Assembly (NCBI GenBank): GCA_012295275.1
Contig: CM022677.1
Coordinates: 23,011,253 to 23,075,252, forward strand
Direction of reading: 5' to 3'
Source of the DNA: Chrysomallon squamiferum
Taxonomy: Eukaryota; Mollusca; Gastropoda; Neomphalida; Peltospiridae
DNA length: 64,000 nucleotides
Position numbers and translations under genes: made by a program. Positions 50,134 through 63,881 of the stretch are shown here, one piece after another; positions within the stretch are counted from its first letter, which is position 1, and every line of letters begins with the position of its first letter. Below the pieces are notes generated by a model that saw nothing but the letters and a program-made list of their open reading frames with translations, did not search any database and had not been told where the DNA came from.

Positions 50134-50220
50134 GTGGCTGTATTAGCAGTTTTAGTATGATGACATATACAAACCTAATGTGAATATTTGTGAGATCAGG
50201 AGGTAAATAATAATTTTCAT
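42945..50220 (-). CDS. Gene 7: single-TSR transmembrane protein with mini-exon stalk and NPxY tail
   Basis: Exons in coding order: leader 50220-50175 (MKIIIYLLISQIFTL); TSR 49433-49263; stalk 48811-48758, 48428-48402, 48156-48106, 47505-47470, 46753-46718, 46480-46445, 45859-45815, 45657-45610, 44797-44756, 44443-44396, 44015-44001, 43801-43790, 43579-43523; transmembrane 43320-43245; tail 43080-42945 (TAG). The total is 936 nt in frame, 311 aa. The TSR reads AYSDWTSWEK and CSRSC. The thirteen stalk exons (12-57 nt, all phase 1-1) give an acidic Ser/Thr/Glu-rich, probably extended spacer; individual mini-exons are less certain than the TSR. The helix is GGMVILTISVIAIIGVLIY. The tail ends SYDNPAYKVDDSG, with a true NPxY motif for PTB or clathrin-adaptor binding. 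Exon 46753-46718 may use a GC donor. Confidence 0.8.
47090..47330. repeat. ~98-bp tandem repeat in a gene 7 intron
   Basis: Three copies begin near 47094, 47192 and 47290 with GGTGATCAAA, AGTTTCTTCCATCATATGAA and AGCAGACAGGGGTATAATAC, separated by (CATA)n. The first copy is the most diverged. It may derive from a transposon end, which is unproven. Confidence 0.8.
47834..48030. mobile_element. Foldback (MITE-like) inverted repeat
   Basis: Two arms of about 80-90 bases are inverted copies around a (TA)n centre: left arm with TTTTTGATTCACTTGATTAT then AGAGTACTTCTTTCCCTA, right arm with TAGGGAAAGAAGTACTCC then ATGATAATCAAGTGAATAAA. The element has no coding sequence and lies in an intron of gene 7. 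It could be a non-autonomous DNA transposon or a simple palindrome. Confidence 0.65.
50040..50133. repeat. (ATT)n microsatellite
   Basis: About 94 bases of uninterrupted ATT in the first intron of gene 7, representative of the ATT tracts in most introns here. Confidence 0.95.
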
Positions 50221-51311
50221 ATTCTTATTCACCTTACTGAATTACCTGTAAATAAATCATATACGTATTAATCATATAAATACCAAATTATTTATTTGCT
50301 CATTTACTGTATGGTTATTACAGATGTTTTGTTATTATTACAGAAATTTTAAGACAGTCTGCCAAATTTAGACTGTAGATTAATTTGAGAAACAGTCTTT
50401 GAAATAACATCTACTGATAAATACCTCAGAATAAATTATTTCTTATTTAATTAATTTATTTATTAATACTAGTACAACTTTTTTTTTTTAACTCTTAAAT
50501 TAACAACTACTGCTACAAAGCCATTAATGGAACAAAAATATATTAATGTAACTTAATAATATTCATTCAGTAATTATGTCGTTTACTTGACGCAGACGAC
50601 ATTCACAATATCAAAAGATAAGATAACGTTTCTGTAAACCTCGCTGCAAAAGTGAAACATTTTTGTTAGAGTTTCAAATACAATCTTCAATGTTTTGTTG
50701 TTTTTTGGTGTTTAGGGGTTTTTTTATTTTTTTATCATAGTTACCTACCATAGAGCGAATCAAGAATTTAACGCTATCATCTCTTGCCCTATTTTGGAAA
50801 TTAGGTAAATTAAAAAACAAAATTATGATGTTGGAGATTAGACTCGGTCAGTTTCCTTTTTACCTTTTTATTATTATTAATATTATTATTATTATAATTT
50901 TATGTTTTTAATTTTTATATATTAATTTTATTTATTTTTATTTTATTTTTTTTTATTCTGTCTTTTGCACGTTAAATTCGGTACTTATCGGTATTTTTCG
51001 GCAATCACACACACGCGCACACACACACACACACACACACACATACAAATGTATTTACATACATACCTTAATAATTATAATAATTAATTATAATTTTAAT
51101 AAATATTTATTTATTTACCTACTCACTTTGAAGTGTGAAGGAAATGATTTTAGGAACTAATGGAGCAGGAATGTCCGTTACGCCGAGTTTGGAAGAAAAT
51201 TATTTGATAGATATATATATATTACTGGACAAAGGTTTTGTTTTTGTATGTATGACTGCAGGAAAGTAAAGTAATACTATATCGTTCTATGAATTATAGA
51301 TATCTTTATTA

Positions 51312-51348
<37 letters not shown>

Positions 51349-51716
51349 ATTTTAAATTTTTACCTCTTTGTTTGGTAGCCATTATTCTACTTTGTTTACG
51401 ATAATTACATGCCTCGCTTTCGTAACGCCGATCCATGGAAAGCTTGAGTATTTACTAATCACTTTAATTTAATTTGTTTTTGTTTGCTTTCTTTTTTCTA
51501 GGATTGAAATAAATACTGTAATTAATTATAGTAAAGATTTAAAATTATTCCTATTTTCCAGCGTAAGGTTAGTATTTAAATTTAATTATTTTATCTTTTT
51601 TATTATTATTATAATTAAATTAATAAAATACAAGTGCGTTAACTAATGTCGTCTGCTATCCGAAAAATGTATTTCAGTTGTTTGTTAGAACACACTTACT
51701 AATAGGATTAATCTAC

Positions 51717-51762
<46 letters not shown>

Positions 51763-52038
51763 TACTACAATATTTTAAAATTATTATTATTACAAAGAAA
51801 GTAGAGGATAACATAAAACAGCTGTTACATAGTCGTCTGCTTGTGCATCATGATGTCAGATATTTTTTTACTAACGAAGGTTCCTAATTCTTAGTTTATC
51901 GCGTTTTTTTTTCAATCATTTTTGTTGTTACTATTGTAGAATGAAAGGCTTCAAGTCCTTGAAACAACGACGTTATAATTTCAATAAATACGATATCAAA
52001 ATAAATAAATATATTTTTTATTATTAACGCTTTTGGAA

Positions 52039-52080
<42 letters not shown>

Positions 52081-52297
52081 CATCATCATCATTATTATTA
52101 TTATTATTATTATTAACGCTTTTGGAAATTTATTATTATTATTATTATTATCATTATTATTATTATGTTCTGTGTTTGTAATATTTGAAATTAAACTCTA
52201 TATTTTATTATGATTTAAAAAGTAACAAAATAAATTTCACTTCAAGAGAGAAATTTCATTTCGTTTTAAAGGTTTGTCTTCAAGAGAGTTGGAAAAT
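50221..52297. other. Divergent intergenic region between genes 7 and 8
   Basis: About 2.1 kb of AT-rich DNA with CA, ATT and ATC microsatellites. A sequence CGCTTTTGGAAATTTATTAT occurs twice (52028 and 52117) with ATT runs. No CRE pair like that of the GON genes is seen, and no gene is supported. Confidence 0.6.
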
Positions 52298-52603
52298 ATG
52301 AACATTTTAATGCTGATTGCAGTATGCTTTACAGGTTTGTGAATCCCCGATATTTTTTGTTCACCATAATCATCATCATTATCAATGTTTTGTTCATTCA
52401 TTCATGTATTTGTTTGTTTGTTTGTTTGTTTGCTTAAGTCAATGTGTTTCTTGAATTTTTTTAGAAGAGGTATTTCCTGAGGCAAGAATACAGCCATTCC
52501 TTTGAAGACAAATGTATATATTTTTATTAATTTCATATTATTTTATTATAACTTATATGTTTAAATGTTCTTTATTGTTTGAGTGTGTGTATGTGTGTTT
52601 GTA

Positions 52604-52644
<41 letters not shown>

Positions 52645-53252
52645 CAGACAGAGATTTATAGACCTGGTTTATTTATTTGTTTAGTAATTAATTAATATAT
52701 TCTTACTCTATTATTACTTATTTATAACCTTTTTAAATTATTTAACTTCCCAGTGACTGCAGCACCGTCATCAGGAGGTAATATATTTATTTAATTATTT
52801 ATTTATTTATTATTTACATATGTTAGAAAGTTATCAGGATATATGATTTTGATTTTATTTATTTATTATTAGTATTATTGCTGTTGTTACTGTTGTTGTT
52901 GTTGTTGTTGTTTTTAATTTATTTTGATTTATTTGTGTTCTTAATATTGATAATTAACTTAACAACGTTATGACATCAATTTTGGTTTCTTCATGCCTTG
53001 TTGACTGGGATAACAATGGGCGTCTGTATATACAATTCCACTTATAATAAACCTATAACCTAAAGATATTTCATTTTACTGGGGAAGGTTGGACAGAATG
53101 GAACACAGTGGAAGGTATTTGTTTAGACACCTGCAAACGATTGATAGTAATTGGCAGGACTTGTACAACTGATAATAGCACCTGTTCTGGACTGCCAGTT
53201 AAAAAGGCTTACCAAGTTGAATGTACAGGGCAATTCTGTCATGTCAGTAAGT

Positions 53253-53345
<93 letters not shown>

Positions 53346-53727
53346 TTCTATTTTTTTCTATTACACTTATTTCTACTGTTGATCACACTAATTTATTGCT
53401 GAAGATTCTGTGGTAGTTTCAGCAGCTTATTAGAAAGTTGGTGTTTTTTTCCCTTATCAAAGCTTATTTTATTTCCCAAATTTTTTTTGTATTATTTCAT
53501 TTTTTATTTATTTATTTATTTATTCATTTATTTATTTTTTGCTTTTTCTTTTCAAAACGACTTAGTTAGATAAGTAATCAAATAAAGTCATAAGGTAAGA
53601 CGATCCCTTTATAAATTTGATATATTTCAGAACCACCATCTAAGCTTACATCCAGCTCAAATGATGCAGGTAAATAGCAATAGGAAGCATATTATTTTTT
53701 TTATTAACTTTCTCATATGATTAATAT

Positions 53728-53762
<35 letters not shown>

Positions 53763-54604
53763 TCATCATCATCATCATACACATACAAATAGAGAGAGAG
53801 AGACTCACGCACATATAACATGCTTAAATAATTGAACATTACTGGCCAGATCGCAAGTAGTTTTTACATCAGGCCAAAATCAAATATTAGATTTAGAAAA
53901 TCGTATACATATATATGTATGTAATGTATATATAAAATGGCACTACTATTAAACCAACTAGAAACCCGCCTAGGGTACATATCTCAGTATTATTTAAAAC
54001 TTATTACTTAAACCAAAAACAATTTTGTTTATCTGTAGTTTTCATTCAGACACTCATAAAGGGACTAAGTTCATTATTTGCATTGCAAGGCACATGTTTT
54101 GTCATCGTTTTTAAGAACGTGCAAACAGGACCACTGTCATATTATTTACTGATGCTGTTGGTATCTTATGGTACTTATTCTTGCAATTTAAAATACATTT
54201 AGCTCGTGCAAAAGTTTGTGTGGGCTTTTTTGCGGAGGGTGTTCTTTTTCTGAAAAACATGTTTATAAAAAGTCCAAGTTGGCCTTTGCACAAAATGCAG
54301 ACCCTGCATAAATCATTAATGGAAGATTATTATATGAATCAATAAAGGTACTGATTATTTTTTAAATAATTCTATATGTGTGTGGCTGGGTGTTTCTGAG
54401 TATATATATATATATGTTATTTTGCTATTTTTAATATTAAAAAAAAAAATAAATAAAATAACATAAAATATAATTAAATTAATTTTTAATATTGTTTTAA
54501 TTGTTCTTATTTTATTTTATTTTATTTAATTTTTTAACATACTTCTGATTGATGATTTTGGCTGTTTGTAAAGAATATAAAGGCAAAACAAATTTCATGC
54601 TATA

Positions 54605-54651
<47 letters not shown>

Positions 54652-54798
54652 GTTATTGGTATTAATCTCAAGAGAATAACAGTTTATTAACTTTCATATC
54701 TCATTCCTGTTAATACTTTCATATTGTGGTGTTTTCTCTATCAATTATCGTTATTTTATTTTATTTTATTTTATCATAGTTTATTTTATTTTATTTGC

Positions 54799-54834
<36 letters not shown>

Positions 54835-57800
54835 TATTTATTCATTTATAAATTGTATTGCATTATTTATTGGTAGATAAATTACCAAACTTTGGAAATG
54901 GGATGGGAGAAGGTAATTTATTTATATATTTATTAGTTTGCTTGTTTTTAAATTTATATTTGCTTATCTTTTTATTATTATTATTCTTTTTATTTATTTA
55001 TTTATTTATTTACTTTTTTTTTATATATATCATCTTATTAGTTATAAATTAATTTTAATTTATATGCTTGTGTAAGCGCATCTATTTTTGTATATATTCA
55101 GAATTACAAGAAAACAGACACACACACACAAACACATTTGAAATCAAGAAATTTGCACGTCTGAATATAATGATGAACATACCTTTTGTTATATAGCTAG
55201 ATGAAATGCCATTAACATTTACTGATTTATTTATTGGTAGCTGAATTACCAGAAGATGAGTCACGAGAAGGTTATTTATATTTTAAATATTTATTTATTT
55301 ATTTATTTATATATTTATTACCTTTCATTTATGTTTATTTGTATTTACATAAGAAGACAAATCACAACTGTACTATTTATTTATCTTTAATGCCAGGAGA
55401 AAATCTGCTGCACATAATAATTATTTAATTATGTGTACGTAAATGCGGGTGTGTGTTTGTGTGGTGTTTTGTTTACATGTTACTATGACACCTAACGATT
55501 ATCCATACATTTAGATCGATTCACATTCATGATTATCTTGTGTATATGTGTGTGCATGCAATATTTAAATTTATAAATTTTTATCGTTTAAATTAATCTT
55601 TTAAAAACCAAATAAAATAAAACAAATATATATAAATGCAAGGTCTGTGTGATTCAGACACCAGTTTGGTTCTTTCTTTTTTTTTTTTTTTTTTTTTCTT
55701 TCATTTAATTTATAAAAAATATTCAACCCATGTTCTTGAAAGTTCAGTTCCTTTTATTAATTAATTTATTTATTTAATTATTTTAAATTACTCATCTTAT
55801 GGGTTCATTTATTTTCATACTACTGACTTCACTGTGTTTCAGAAAAATGTCTAGATCTTATAATTGTTTTGTGATTATTAATTTCTGGATTTGTATTTTA
55901 CTTTTTTCTTTCTTTCTTATTTTTCATTATTATTATAATTAATTTTTTATTATTATCATTCATTTATTTATTTATTTATTTTGGTGTCAACTTGAAAGGA
56001 ATGAGGCAATTTGAAGGTAATATTTTACCATATTTTAATAATTTGAATTTATTGATTAGTAATTTCATTTCGCATATTATATTTTGGAGAATGTTCATTT
56101 AATTATTTTTACACAAACACTAAGATATATACATACAAACATACAAACATGATACATACGTACTGATATTTTTATACTAAATTTCATGTTGATTGTAATT
56201 CTTAAATACACAGTTTCATATTTATTGTATTTTTCAACTCACAATTTCATACTGATAATTATTTTTAAATACACATTTCATACTGACAGTTATTTTTAAA
56301 TACAAAATTCATACTGATAGTTATTTTTAAATAAACAATTCTTACTGATAGTTATTTTTAAATACACAGTTCATACTGATAGTTATTTTTAAATAAACAA
56401 TTCTTACTGATATTTATTTTTAAATTCATACTGATAGATATTTATATATATATAAAATAAAATATTTAATTGTATATACACACACACACACACACAATTA
56501 TTTTTTTATTTTTTTATTTATTTAGTTAGTTAGTTATTTTTATTTTATTTTATTTTACTTTATCTTATTCATCTCTTAGGTAATTAATTGTAATGGATGT
56601 GCAGATCACGACATAAGTCTCATTGTGGATGTTATATAATATTATATCCGGAGAAGATGTATTTAATTGTTAATTTAGACCCCACTTGATTAAACAAATA
56701 ATTATAATTCTTATAGAAGCACTTATTGTGGGTTTTTTTCTTTATTCATTTACAGAAAACCGACAAGAGCTAGATGATAATGACGGTAATTAAGCGGGTT
56801 TCTTTTTCAAATTTTAATATCTTTATAATTTTGTATTAATTAATTAATTTATTTATTTAGGTTTTCAAAATGCATTTTGTATTTAATTTTTATGTTCAAG
56901 TTTTTATCTAAATGCCTCTTATTTTTTACAGATATATATTCAGATGATGAGTCCTCGGGAGGTAATGTTTTTCTAACATTGTAGTCGGTAAAGGCAATCA
57001 TATATTAGTTCATCCTCACAGTTTTATTAAGCAGATGTATTAAGTTATTTTTTTATATTTTATTTATTGTTATTTATTTATTATTAATTTTTATTTTTTA
57101 TTCACACATCGCATAATGAAAAACTATAATCAGCGCTACATATTCTTTTTTAGTTTTCTGTATGTATGTATATCTTTAAATGTGTATGTGTGTATGTATA
57201 TCTATAAATGTGTATGTATGTATATCTAAAATGTATATGTGTGTGTATATCTGTAAAGGTGTATGTGTGTATGTATATCTATAAATATGTATGGGTGTAT
57301 CTATAAATGAGTATGTGTGTGTGTATGTGTGATGTTCTTATTTGGGTTTTACTTTGTCTTATAATTTTCATTTTAATGAATGAAAATCCATATTTATTTA
57401 TTTACTTATTTATTTAAGATTTTCAAAATTATGACTGCAAAAGTAATCGATAATTATGGATTTTCATTCATTTAATTATTCTTGTTGATCAGTCATTTGT
57501 TTATTTGTTTATATATTTGTTGAATTATTTATTCATTTATTTATTTATTTATTTATTTTTTTTATTTTTTTTATTTTTTTTAACAGAAGAAGGATTAAGA
57601 GGTTATATTTATTTTAACTTTATTATTAAATAAATGACCAAGAATTATCTAATTTTAGGGATTTTTCATTTATCCATCTATTTATTTATTTATTGTTGTT
57701 GTTTTTTTGTTTGGGTTTTTTTTAATTTTGTTTTTATTATTATTATTTACAGATGAAGGGTCAGGAGGTAATATTTATTTTAACTTTATTATCAAATAAA

Positions 57801-59873
57801 TGACAAAGAATTGTCTAATTTGTTACGATTTTTCATTTATACATTTATTTATTTGTTTGTTTGTTTGTTTGTTTGTTTGTTTGTTTAAAGATGAACCTAA
57901 AGGAGGTAATATTTATTTAAGATTTTCAAAATTATGACTGCAAAAGTAATCGATAATTATGGATTTTCATTCATTTGATTATTCTTGTTGATCAGTCATT
58001 TGTTTATTTGTTTATATATTTGTTGAATTATTTATTCATTTATTTATTTATTTATTTACTTATTTTTTATTTTATTTATTTATTTATTTTAACAGATGAA
58101 GGATTAAGAGGTAATATTTATTTAAACTTTATTATTAAATAAATGACCAAGAATTATCTAATTTTAGGGATTTTTCATTTATCCATCAATTTATTTATTT
58201 ATTGTTGTTGTTTTTTTTTGTTTGGTTTTTTTTTATTTTGTTTTTATTATTATTATTTACAGATGAAGGGTCAGGAGGTAATATTTATTTTAACTTTAAT
58301 AAATGACAAAGAATTGTCTAATTTGTACGATTTTTCATTTATACATTTATTTGTTTGTTTGTTTGTTTGTTTAAAGATGAACCTAAAGGAGGTAACATTT
58401 ATTTTACTTTATTATTAATCAGAAGAAATAGAATTACCTAACTTTTCCTCAACGATTATTTATTTATTTATTCAGTTATGTGTTCGTTTGTTTGTTTGTT
58501 TGTTGTTTAATATATCTATCTATCTATTTAGTTAGTTAGTTAAGTAGGTAATTACTTATTTATTTATTTTATTTGTTGTTGTTTTTTATTTGTTTTTTAT
58601 TATTATTATTTATTTAAAGATGAAGCATTAGGAGGTAATATTTATTTATTTATTTATTTATTTATTTATTATTTATTTTAGCGACTTCGGAAGCAGAATC
58701 AAATACATCAGGTAAATATATGTATATATATTTAACAAGAAAACTGGTTAAACTAATTCTTCAGAGCTAGATTTCGTATGAATGAGATCTTAATTCGTTT
58801 TTCCTTCTTCTTTGTTTCGATACATATTGATCTATTCATTCATTCATTCATTCATCTAATATATCACCTAATATATGTTAATCTGTACATTCATTCATTC
58901 ATTTTTCTGTTATTTAGCACCTAAAACCTTAAAGGCAACAAATGGTAAATGAATTAGTTTTAGTCATTCATTTACTTTTTCATTTATCCATTTATTTGTT
59001 TGTTTCTTTGTTTGTTTGCTTGTTTGTTTATTTACTTATTTGTTTCTTTGTTTATGTTATTGAGCCTGACGTAAATTAATTTGTTTTAGTCTAAGTAGCA
59101 TTATGTTTGAAAAACAATTTATTAATAATGTTGAAAATTTTTTAGTTGTTTATTTATTTCTTGTATAAACAGTTACTTTTTGTATTATTATTATTTCTTT
59201 CTTTCTTTCTTTCTTCCTTTCTTTTCATTTGGTTTCTTTATTCATTCATTCATTCATTTAACTTTTCATTTATCTGTTTGTATGTTTGTTTGCTTGCTTG
59301 TGTCGTTGTTTATGTTATTGGCGCTGTCGTTGTTTAGTGTTAATCAGTGAGAATAATTCATTCTAAGAGGTGTGTATTGTTTTTACTGTTTGACCATTTA
59401 TTATTTATTTATTTATGTATAATTATTATAATTATTATAATTATTATTATTATTATTATTATTATTGTTTTATTTATGTTTTTTATTTTTTTATTTATCT
59501 ATTTTAATGTGTCATCTTTGAAGGCACAGCACACAAATTCAAATGCCACTTCTGTCACATAATTTTATTCATTTTAGGAAATGATTTTCTCTACGTATAG
59601 TGAGATAAACACATTTACTACTGGGAGATGATATCCGACCAAAATTTTTAAACAAATTATAGATTAATGGGATTTAAAAAAAAATATGAATACCAATAAT
59701 TAAACATTTAACATAAAATTTATTTTTCTTTCATTGCAAGACGTGGTGGCCGTAACAACATGGATCTTAATGTCAATAGCAATGGTGGCTGTAATGGTTT
59801 TGCTCGGAGCAGTTTTTAAGTATGTGTATATGTTTATCTATCCGTCCAACCATCCAACCAACCATCCATTCAT

Positions 59874-59922
<49 letters not shown>

Positions 59923-60195
59923 TATAGATATGTGAACTTCAAGAATGTGTGTGGGTGTATGTGTGTGTATCTGTCTATTGTTTGTATTATTAATATTATT
60001 ATTATTATTGTTGTTGTTGTTGTTGTTTACTTTTCTACTTTTTTTTGTTTTAGGACGATTCGTCAAGGAAAAGGCCAGAGTGAATCACTAACATCAGATG
60101 CCACCTTACAAAATAAAACTGCCAATGCTGATAAAGATCAGCCAGTTGTGTTTGACAACATCGCCTTTGACAAGGAACAATGTGACAAAAACTGA
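52298..60195 (+). CDS. Gene 8: single-TSR transmembrane protein with acidic mini-exon stalk
   Basis: Exons: 52298-52334 (short leader MNILMLIAVCFT), 52754-52777, 53088-53246 (TSR, 53 codons), stalk 53631-53669, 54877-54912, 55241-55270, 55999-56016, 56756-56785, 56932-56961, 57587-57601, 57753-57767, 57891-57905, 58096-58110, 58263-58277, 58377-58391, 58620-58634, 58682-58711, 58918-58944; transmembrane 59741-59819; tail 60054-60195 (TGA). The total is 786 nt in frame, 261 aa. The TSR (GWTEW, CLDTC) is short. Seven stalk exons are only 15 nt and encode DEGSGG-, DEPKGG- and DEGLRG-type units, giving an acidic glycine-rich linker. The helix is ILMSIAMVAVMVLLGAVF. The tail ends VVFDNIAFDKEQCDKN. 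Several mini-exons rest only on splice sites, phase and repetition. Gene 9 is its nearest relative. Confidence 0.78.
53256..53341. repeat. (CT)n microsatellite
   Basis: About 86 bases of CT begin within ten bases of the TSR donor of gene 8. Confidence 0.95.
56180..56440. repeat. ~36-bp tandem repeat in a gene 8 intron
   Basis: Six or seven imperfect copies of TTCATACTGATAGTTATTTT followed by TAAATACACA. Confidence 0.8.
57415..58391 (+). repeat. ~0.5-kb tandem duplication carrying three stalk exons of gene 8
   Basis: The block starting GATTTTCAAAATTATGACTG near 57418 recurs near 57921, offset about 503 bases. Each copy contains three 15-nt exons in the same order: 57587 and 58096 (EEGLRG/DEGLRG), 57753 and 58263 (DEGSGG), 57891 and 58377 (DEPKGG). 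Introns are nearly identical, so the duplication is recent or homogenised. Confidence 0.88.
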
Positions 60196-60216
60196 CAATT
60201 CTATAATTAGTTTTGT

Positions 60217-60226
60217 AATAAATAAA
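60217..60226 (+). terminator. Polyadenylation signals of gene 8
   Basis: Two overlapping AATAAA hexamers lie 22-31 bases after the stop codon. Confidence 0.5.
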
Positions 60227-61333
60227 ACTGTTTCAGTAATTTATTTGAAGTGGAAACTCGAAAAAGACTATCGAATTATAAATAGCGCATCCAAATATTA
60301 ATAAATGTATTTGCATGCTTGCGTGTGTGTGTGTGTGTGTGTGTGTGCGCGTGTGAGTGTCTGTGGTGTGTGCTTTTATAAGTACGTATGCGCCTATGTG
60401 TTTGTCTTTATGAATATTTCCACGTAATAATAGATGCAGAGTTTATGTTAAATGTTTCATAATTAATAATTTACATTGTTAATTACTTAATAATTATTCT
60501 TTACGTTACAAATGAATATCATATGTTTTAGTAATATCTTCTACAGTTCAGGAATATAATTAACAAAATCGTGTTTAGTTTTGTTATTTGTTTGAACAGA
60601 ATGGTTAGGTAGAATGCGTAATGTGAAGTTATGTTAGCACTTAGTAGTTGTTATCACTATTCTTCTCATTAATATTATTACTGTTCAAGGGTTTGTCTGA
60701 TGTACATTTATCCTTCTTGCTCCATAATCCCTTACCAAAACGAAATAAACTAAAATATTAATCATGAAAGCAGGATATGCGCAACATTTACAACCCGAGT
60801 CAAATAGTGTGGTACGCTAAGGAAGTATCATTCCCATACACTGCAGGTTTAGCGAGCCGAATTACAACACAGACCGTTTTTAGAACTACCGTACTGAATT
60901 TGCACAAAATATTATTATTATTATTATTATTAAGTGGGCATTATAAATAAAGAATTTTTTGAGTGATTAGCGAGAAATACTATGCGACATTATGATCACA
61001 TGATTAAAGCGAAATACCATGTGACATTAAGATCACATGATTATCTACGTCAAGAATTAATCTACGTAATTGTCTGCCTTGTCCAGTTTCGAAAGAAAAC
61101 TAATTGACAAGCGTTACTGAAAAATAGTGTAAACTGTTACTATATCCATACGTCCTGACATCATTTTAATGACTAGTTTAATTAAAGGCTTATTTATTTA
61201 TTTATTTGTTTGTTTCTTTGTTTCTTTCTTTCTTTTTCTTTTTTCTTATTCTTGCATTACTGGAGATAAGTATACTTATAATTAGTAATTACTTTTGTCT
61301 TTCTTTTTTCAGTTATTCTTTATTATTATTATT

Positions 61334-61379
<46 letters not shown>

Positions 61380-61397
61380 GTTGTTATTGTTGTTGGA

Positions 61398-61580
61398 GCA
61401 GGCCGAAAAGTTGTGCACCGTCTTTATAGGTCGTTAATAAGATCTAAATTGGATTATGGATTGTGAAGGTCTTACTTGCAAATTCTAGATCCCGTACACA
61501 ATCAGGCATTTGAGCTTTGTCTTGGTGCATCCAGAACACTTACTGTGGACAGTTGTACGTTGACGAACCTTGTAATAATC
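61398..61580 (+). mobile_element. Degenerate non-LTR retrotransposon (LINE) fragment
   Basis: The translation reads LYRSLIRSKLDYGL, a stop, then RSYLQILDPVHNQAFELCLG and ASRTLTVDSCTL. This is the C-terminal part of the reverse-transcriptase ORF of Jockey/CR1-like LINEs, where LYRSLIRSKLDYG and LDPVHNQ are characteristic. The few residues normally between the two parts are missing and a stop interrupts the frame, so it is a dead fragment. It lies about 160 bases before the leader of gene 9. Confidence 0.75.
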
Positions 61581-61625
61581 AATATCATCATAATCAACCT
61601 GATCAGCATCAATATCACCATTATC

Positions 61626-61674
<49 letters not shown>

Positions 61675-61736
61675 TATTATTTCAGGATATCGTTTCAACT
61701 ACAAATAGGAAGAGTTCAGTTCTGAAGTTGTAAAAT

Positions 61737-62384
61737 ATGGAAATTTTAATGTGGTTTGAAATCTTCCTTGGACTAATACTGTTTGCAGGTTCATAATTTT
61801 GCGAATATCGTTTTTATTTGTATATTTTCCGTTTCTCTATTTACTGTCTGTTTATTAATACAGTAATACTTTTTCTGTGCTACTTACACCTACTAACTTT
61901 TAATACGATTTCTTTTTTCAGAATGCACAAATAGTACCTTAGTTCGTAGCTTTGTGTCATCGACGAAAGGTAATTATTATACTCTATACATACATTTATC
62001 CGTAATAGTATATCAGAAAAAGTTTGATTTTATTCTTATTCATAATGACTGGAAATAGCTATGAAAAAAACAAAAACAAGTAATAACAATAATGAATCCG
62101 TAAAAATGTTTAAAAGTAAAGATCTTCATTTAACAAAAGAAAAATCCCCAAAGAATCAAAAATAACATTTTTCTACTTTTTTATATTTTTTATATTTTTT
62201 TATTTTTTTTTTTTTTTATTTTTAATATTTTTTTTTTTGCAGTAAATGAAACTAAATTAAACGAAACAGAAGGTAATTATAATAATAACAACCATAGAGA
62301 TGGCGAAAATAAATCAAGCAGGTACTGTAACAAATGCAACAAAAACAATATATTGTACAATAAAATATTGGTTTTTTTTAAATT

Positions 62385-62426
<42 letters not shown>

Positions 62427-62751
62427 TAAGCACTCGCCATATAAAGTAAAATCTCTCTTACATGTATCTACAAACAAGTAATTGTATTTAACGTTTTACA
62501 CATTTCTCTTGAACTGTCGCTGATTCAGAAATTGGTGTGTGGGCATCTTGGAAGATATACTTTGGAAAATGTAATCACGTTTGTCGTCAAACAGTTCTTC
62601 TCGTTAGGGTCTGCCAGCAGACTGGAAAGAAACAGTGTCGAGGTCTAAAAAAAAAGAGATTCTTTAGAACTTGTACACTTGGTAGATGCCAGAGATGTAA
62701 GGAATTTCTGTGTATTTCTGAGCTATATATACATGTATGTATATGTGTATG

Positions 62752-62783
<32 letters not shown>

Positions 62784-63621
62784 TGTATGTATGTATGTAT
62801 GTATGTATGTATGTATGTATATATGCATGTATGTATATGTGTATGTGTTATGTAGGTATATATATGTATGCATGTATGTGTTATGTATGTATGTATGTAT
62901 GTTTGTATACAGTGGTATGTGATTCATTAAGTATAATCGTATTATTTTGTGTGTGTGTGTGATGGTGTGTGTCTGTGCGGTGTGCGTGTATTTAGTAAAT
63001 GTGCAAATAATAAGCATGGCTATTTTTATCAATATATTTGTTTATTGATTTAATGATTTATTGATTTATTTTATTTTATTTATTGTTTTATTTATTTTAT
63101 TTATTTCTTATTCAGATCATCATAAACCAAGAAGAGCGTCAGAAGGTAGAATATCTTAACATTAATGAACTCAGAATTTATTAAAACCAACACACTGTAA
63201 CAGTCTTATTACTTTCAAAATCTAATGACTGTTTAACATTTTATGAAATTATCAAATCTTGTTCAATACGTTTTATAAAAAATATACACAAATTAGAATG
63301 CTACGGTACTTAAATTATTGTTTCTCTGTTACGGTTTTACCTTATAATTCTGAAAATATTAAATATATATATGTTTTTAAAATTTATTTATTTATTTTTA
63401 TCTGTAAGGCATGTGGTCAAACTTAATGTGGATGGCCTTAATAGCTGTTGCTGCCTTGACGACAGTACTTCCAGCAGTATCAGTCTTTATGTACAAGTAA
63501 AATTTTTACTGTATTGGTTTCATTTAATTTTTAAATATTTTTTTTTTAATGATAGTTAATTCCAATTTTGGCCTTATATGTTTTCTTGTCTGTGTCCATG
63601 TACACAGTTATAAATAACTGC

Positions 63622-63659
<38 letters not shown>

Positions 63660-63712
63660 TAAATCAAATGAGAACATAAGCACACAACAGATACGCACAT
63701 ACACACACGATA

Positions 63713-63782
<70 letters not shown>

Positions 63783-63812
63783 AATAATACACAAATACAC
63801 ACACCACATGTA

Positions 63813-63881
<69 letters not shown>

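Larger units (their letters stand above)
60196..61736. other. Intergenic region between genes 8 and 9
   Basis: It contains a TG tract (60325-60347), a duplicated 35-base segment ending ATTA with GATCACATGATTA in each copy (about 60970-61042), GTT and ATT microsatellites and the LINE fragment listed separately. Non-coding exon(s) of gene 9 may lie close to its ATG. Confidence 0.6.

Noticed and set aside
51361-51440. Minus-strand ATG exon candidate (MATKQRG followed by a donor)
   Set aside because: It is not hydrophobic, and a proper signal-peptide exon for gene 7 with the right phase exists at 50220-50175.
52465-52469. Five-base exon candidate (aagag) between leader and second exon of gene 8
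   Set aside because: Its length breaks the phase 1-1 rule and would put a stop at the start of the next exon.
54111-54293. 60-codon minus-strand open frame in a gene 8 intron
   Set aside because: I recognise no family, it is on the opposite strand from the gene, and splice or start context is absent. It may be part of an old repeat.
59734-60195. A single continuous 153-codon gene across the gene 8 helix and tail
   Set aside because: It reads through an intron of TA, TG and GTT microsatellite; the helix donor at 59819 and tail acceptor at 60053 give a better model.
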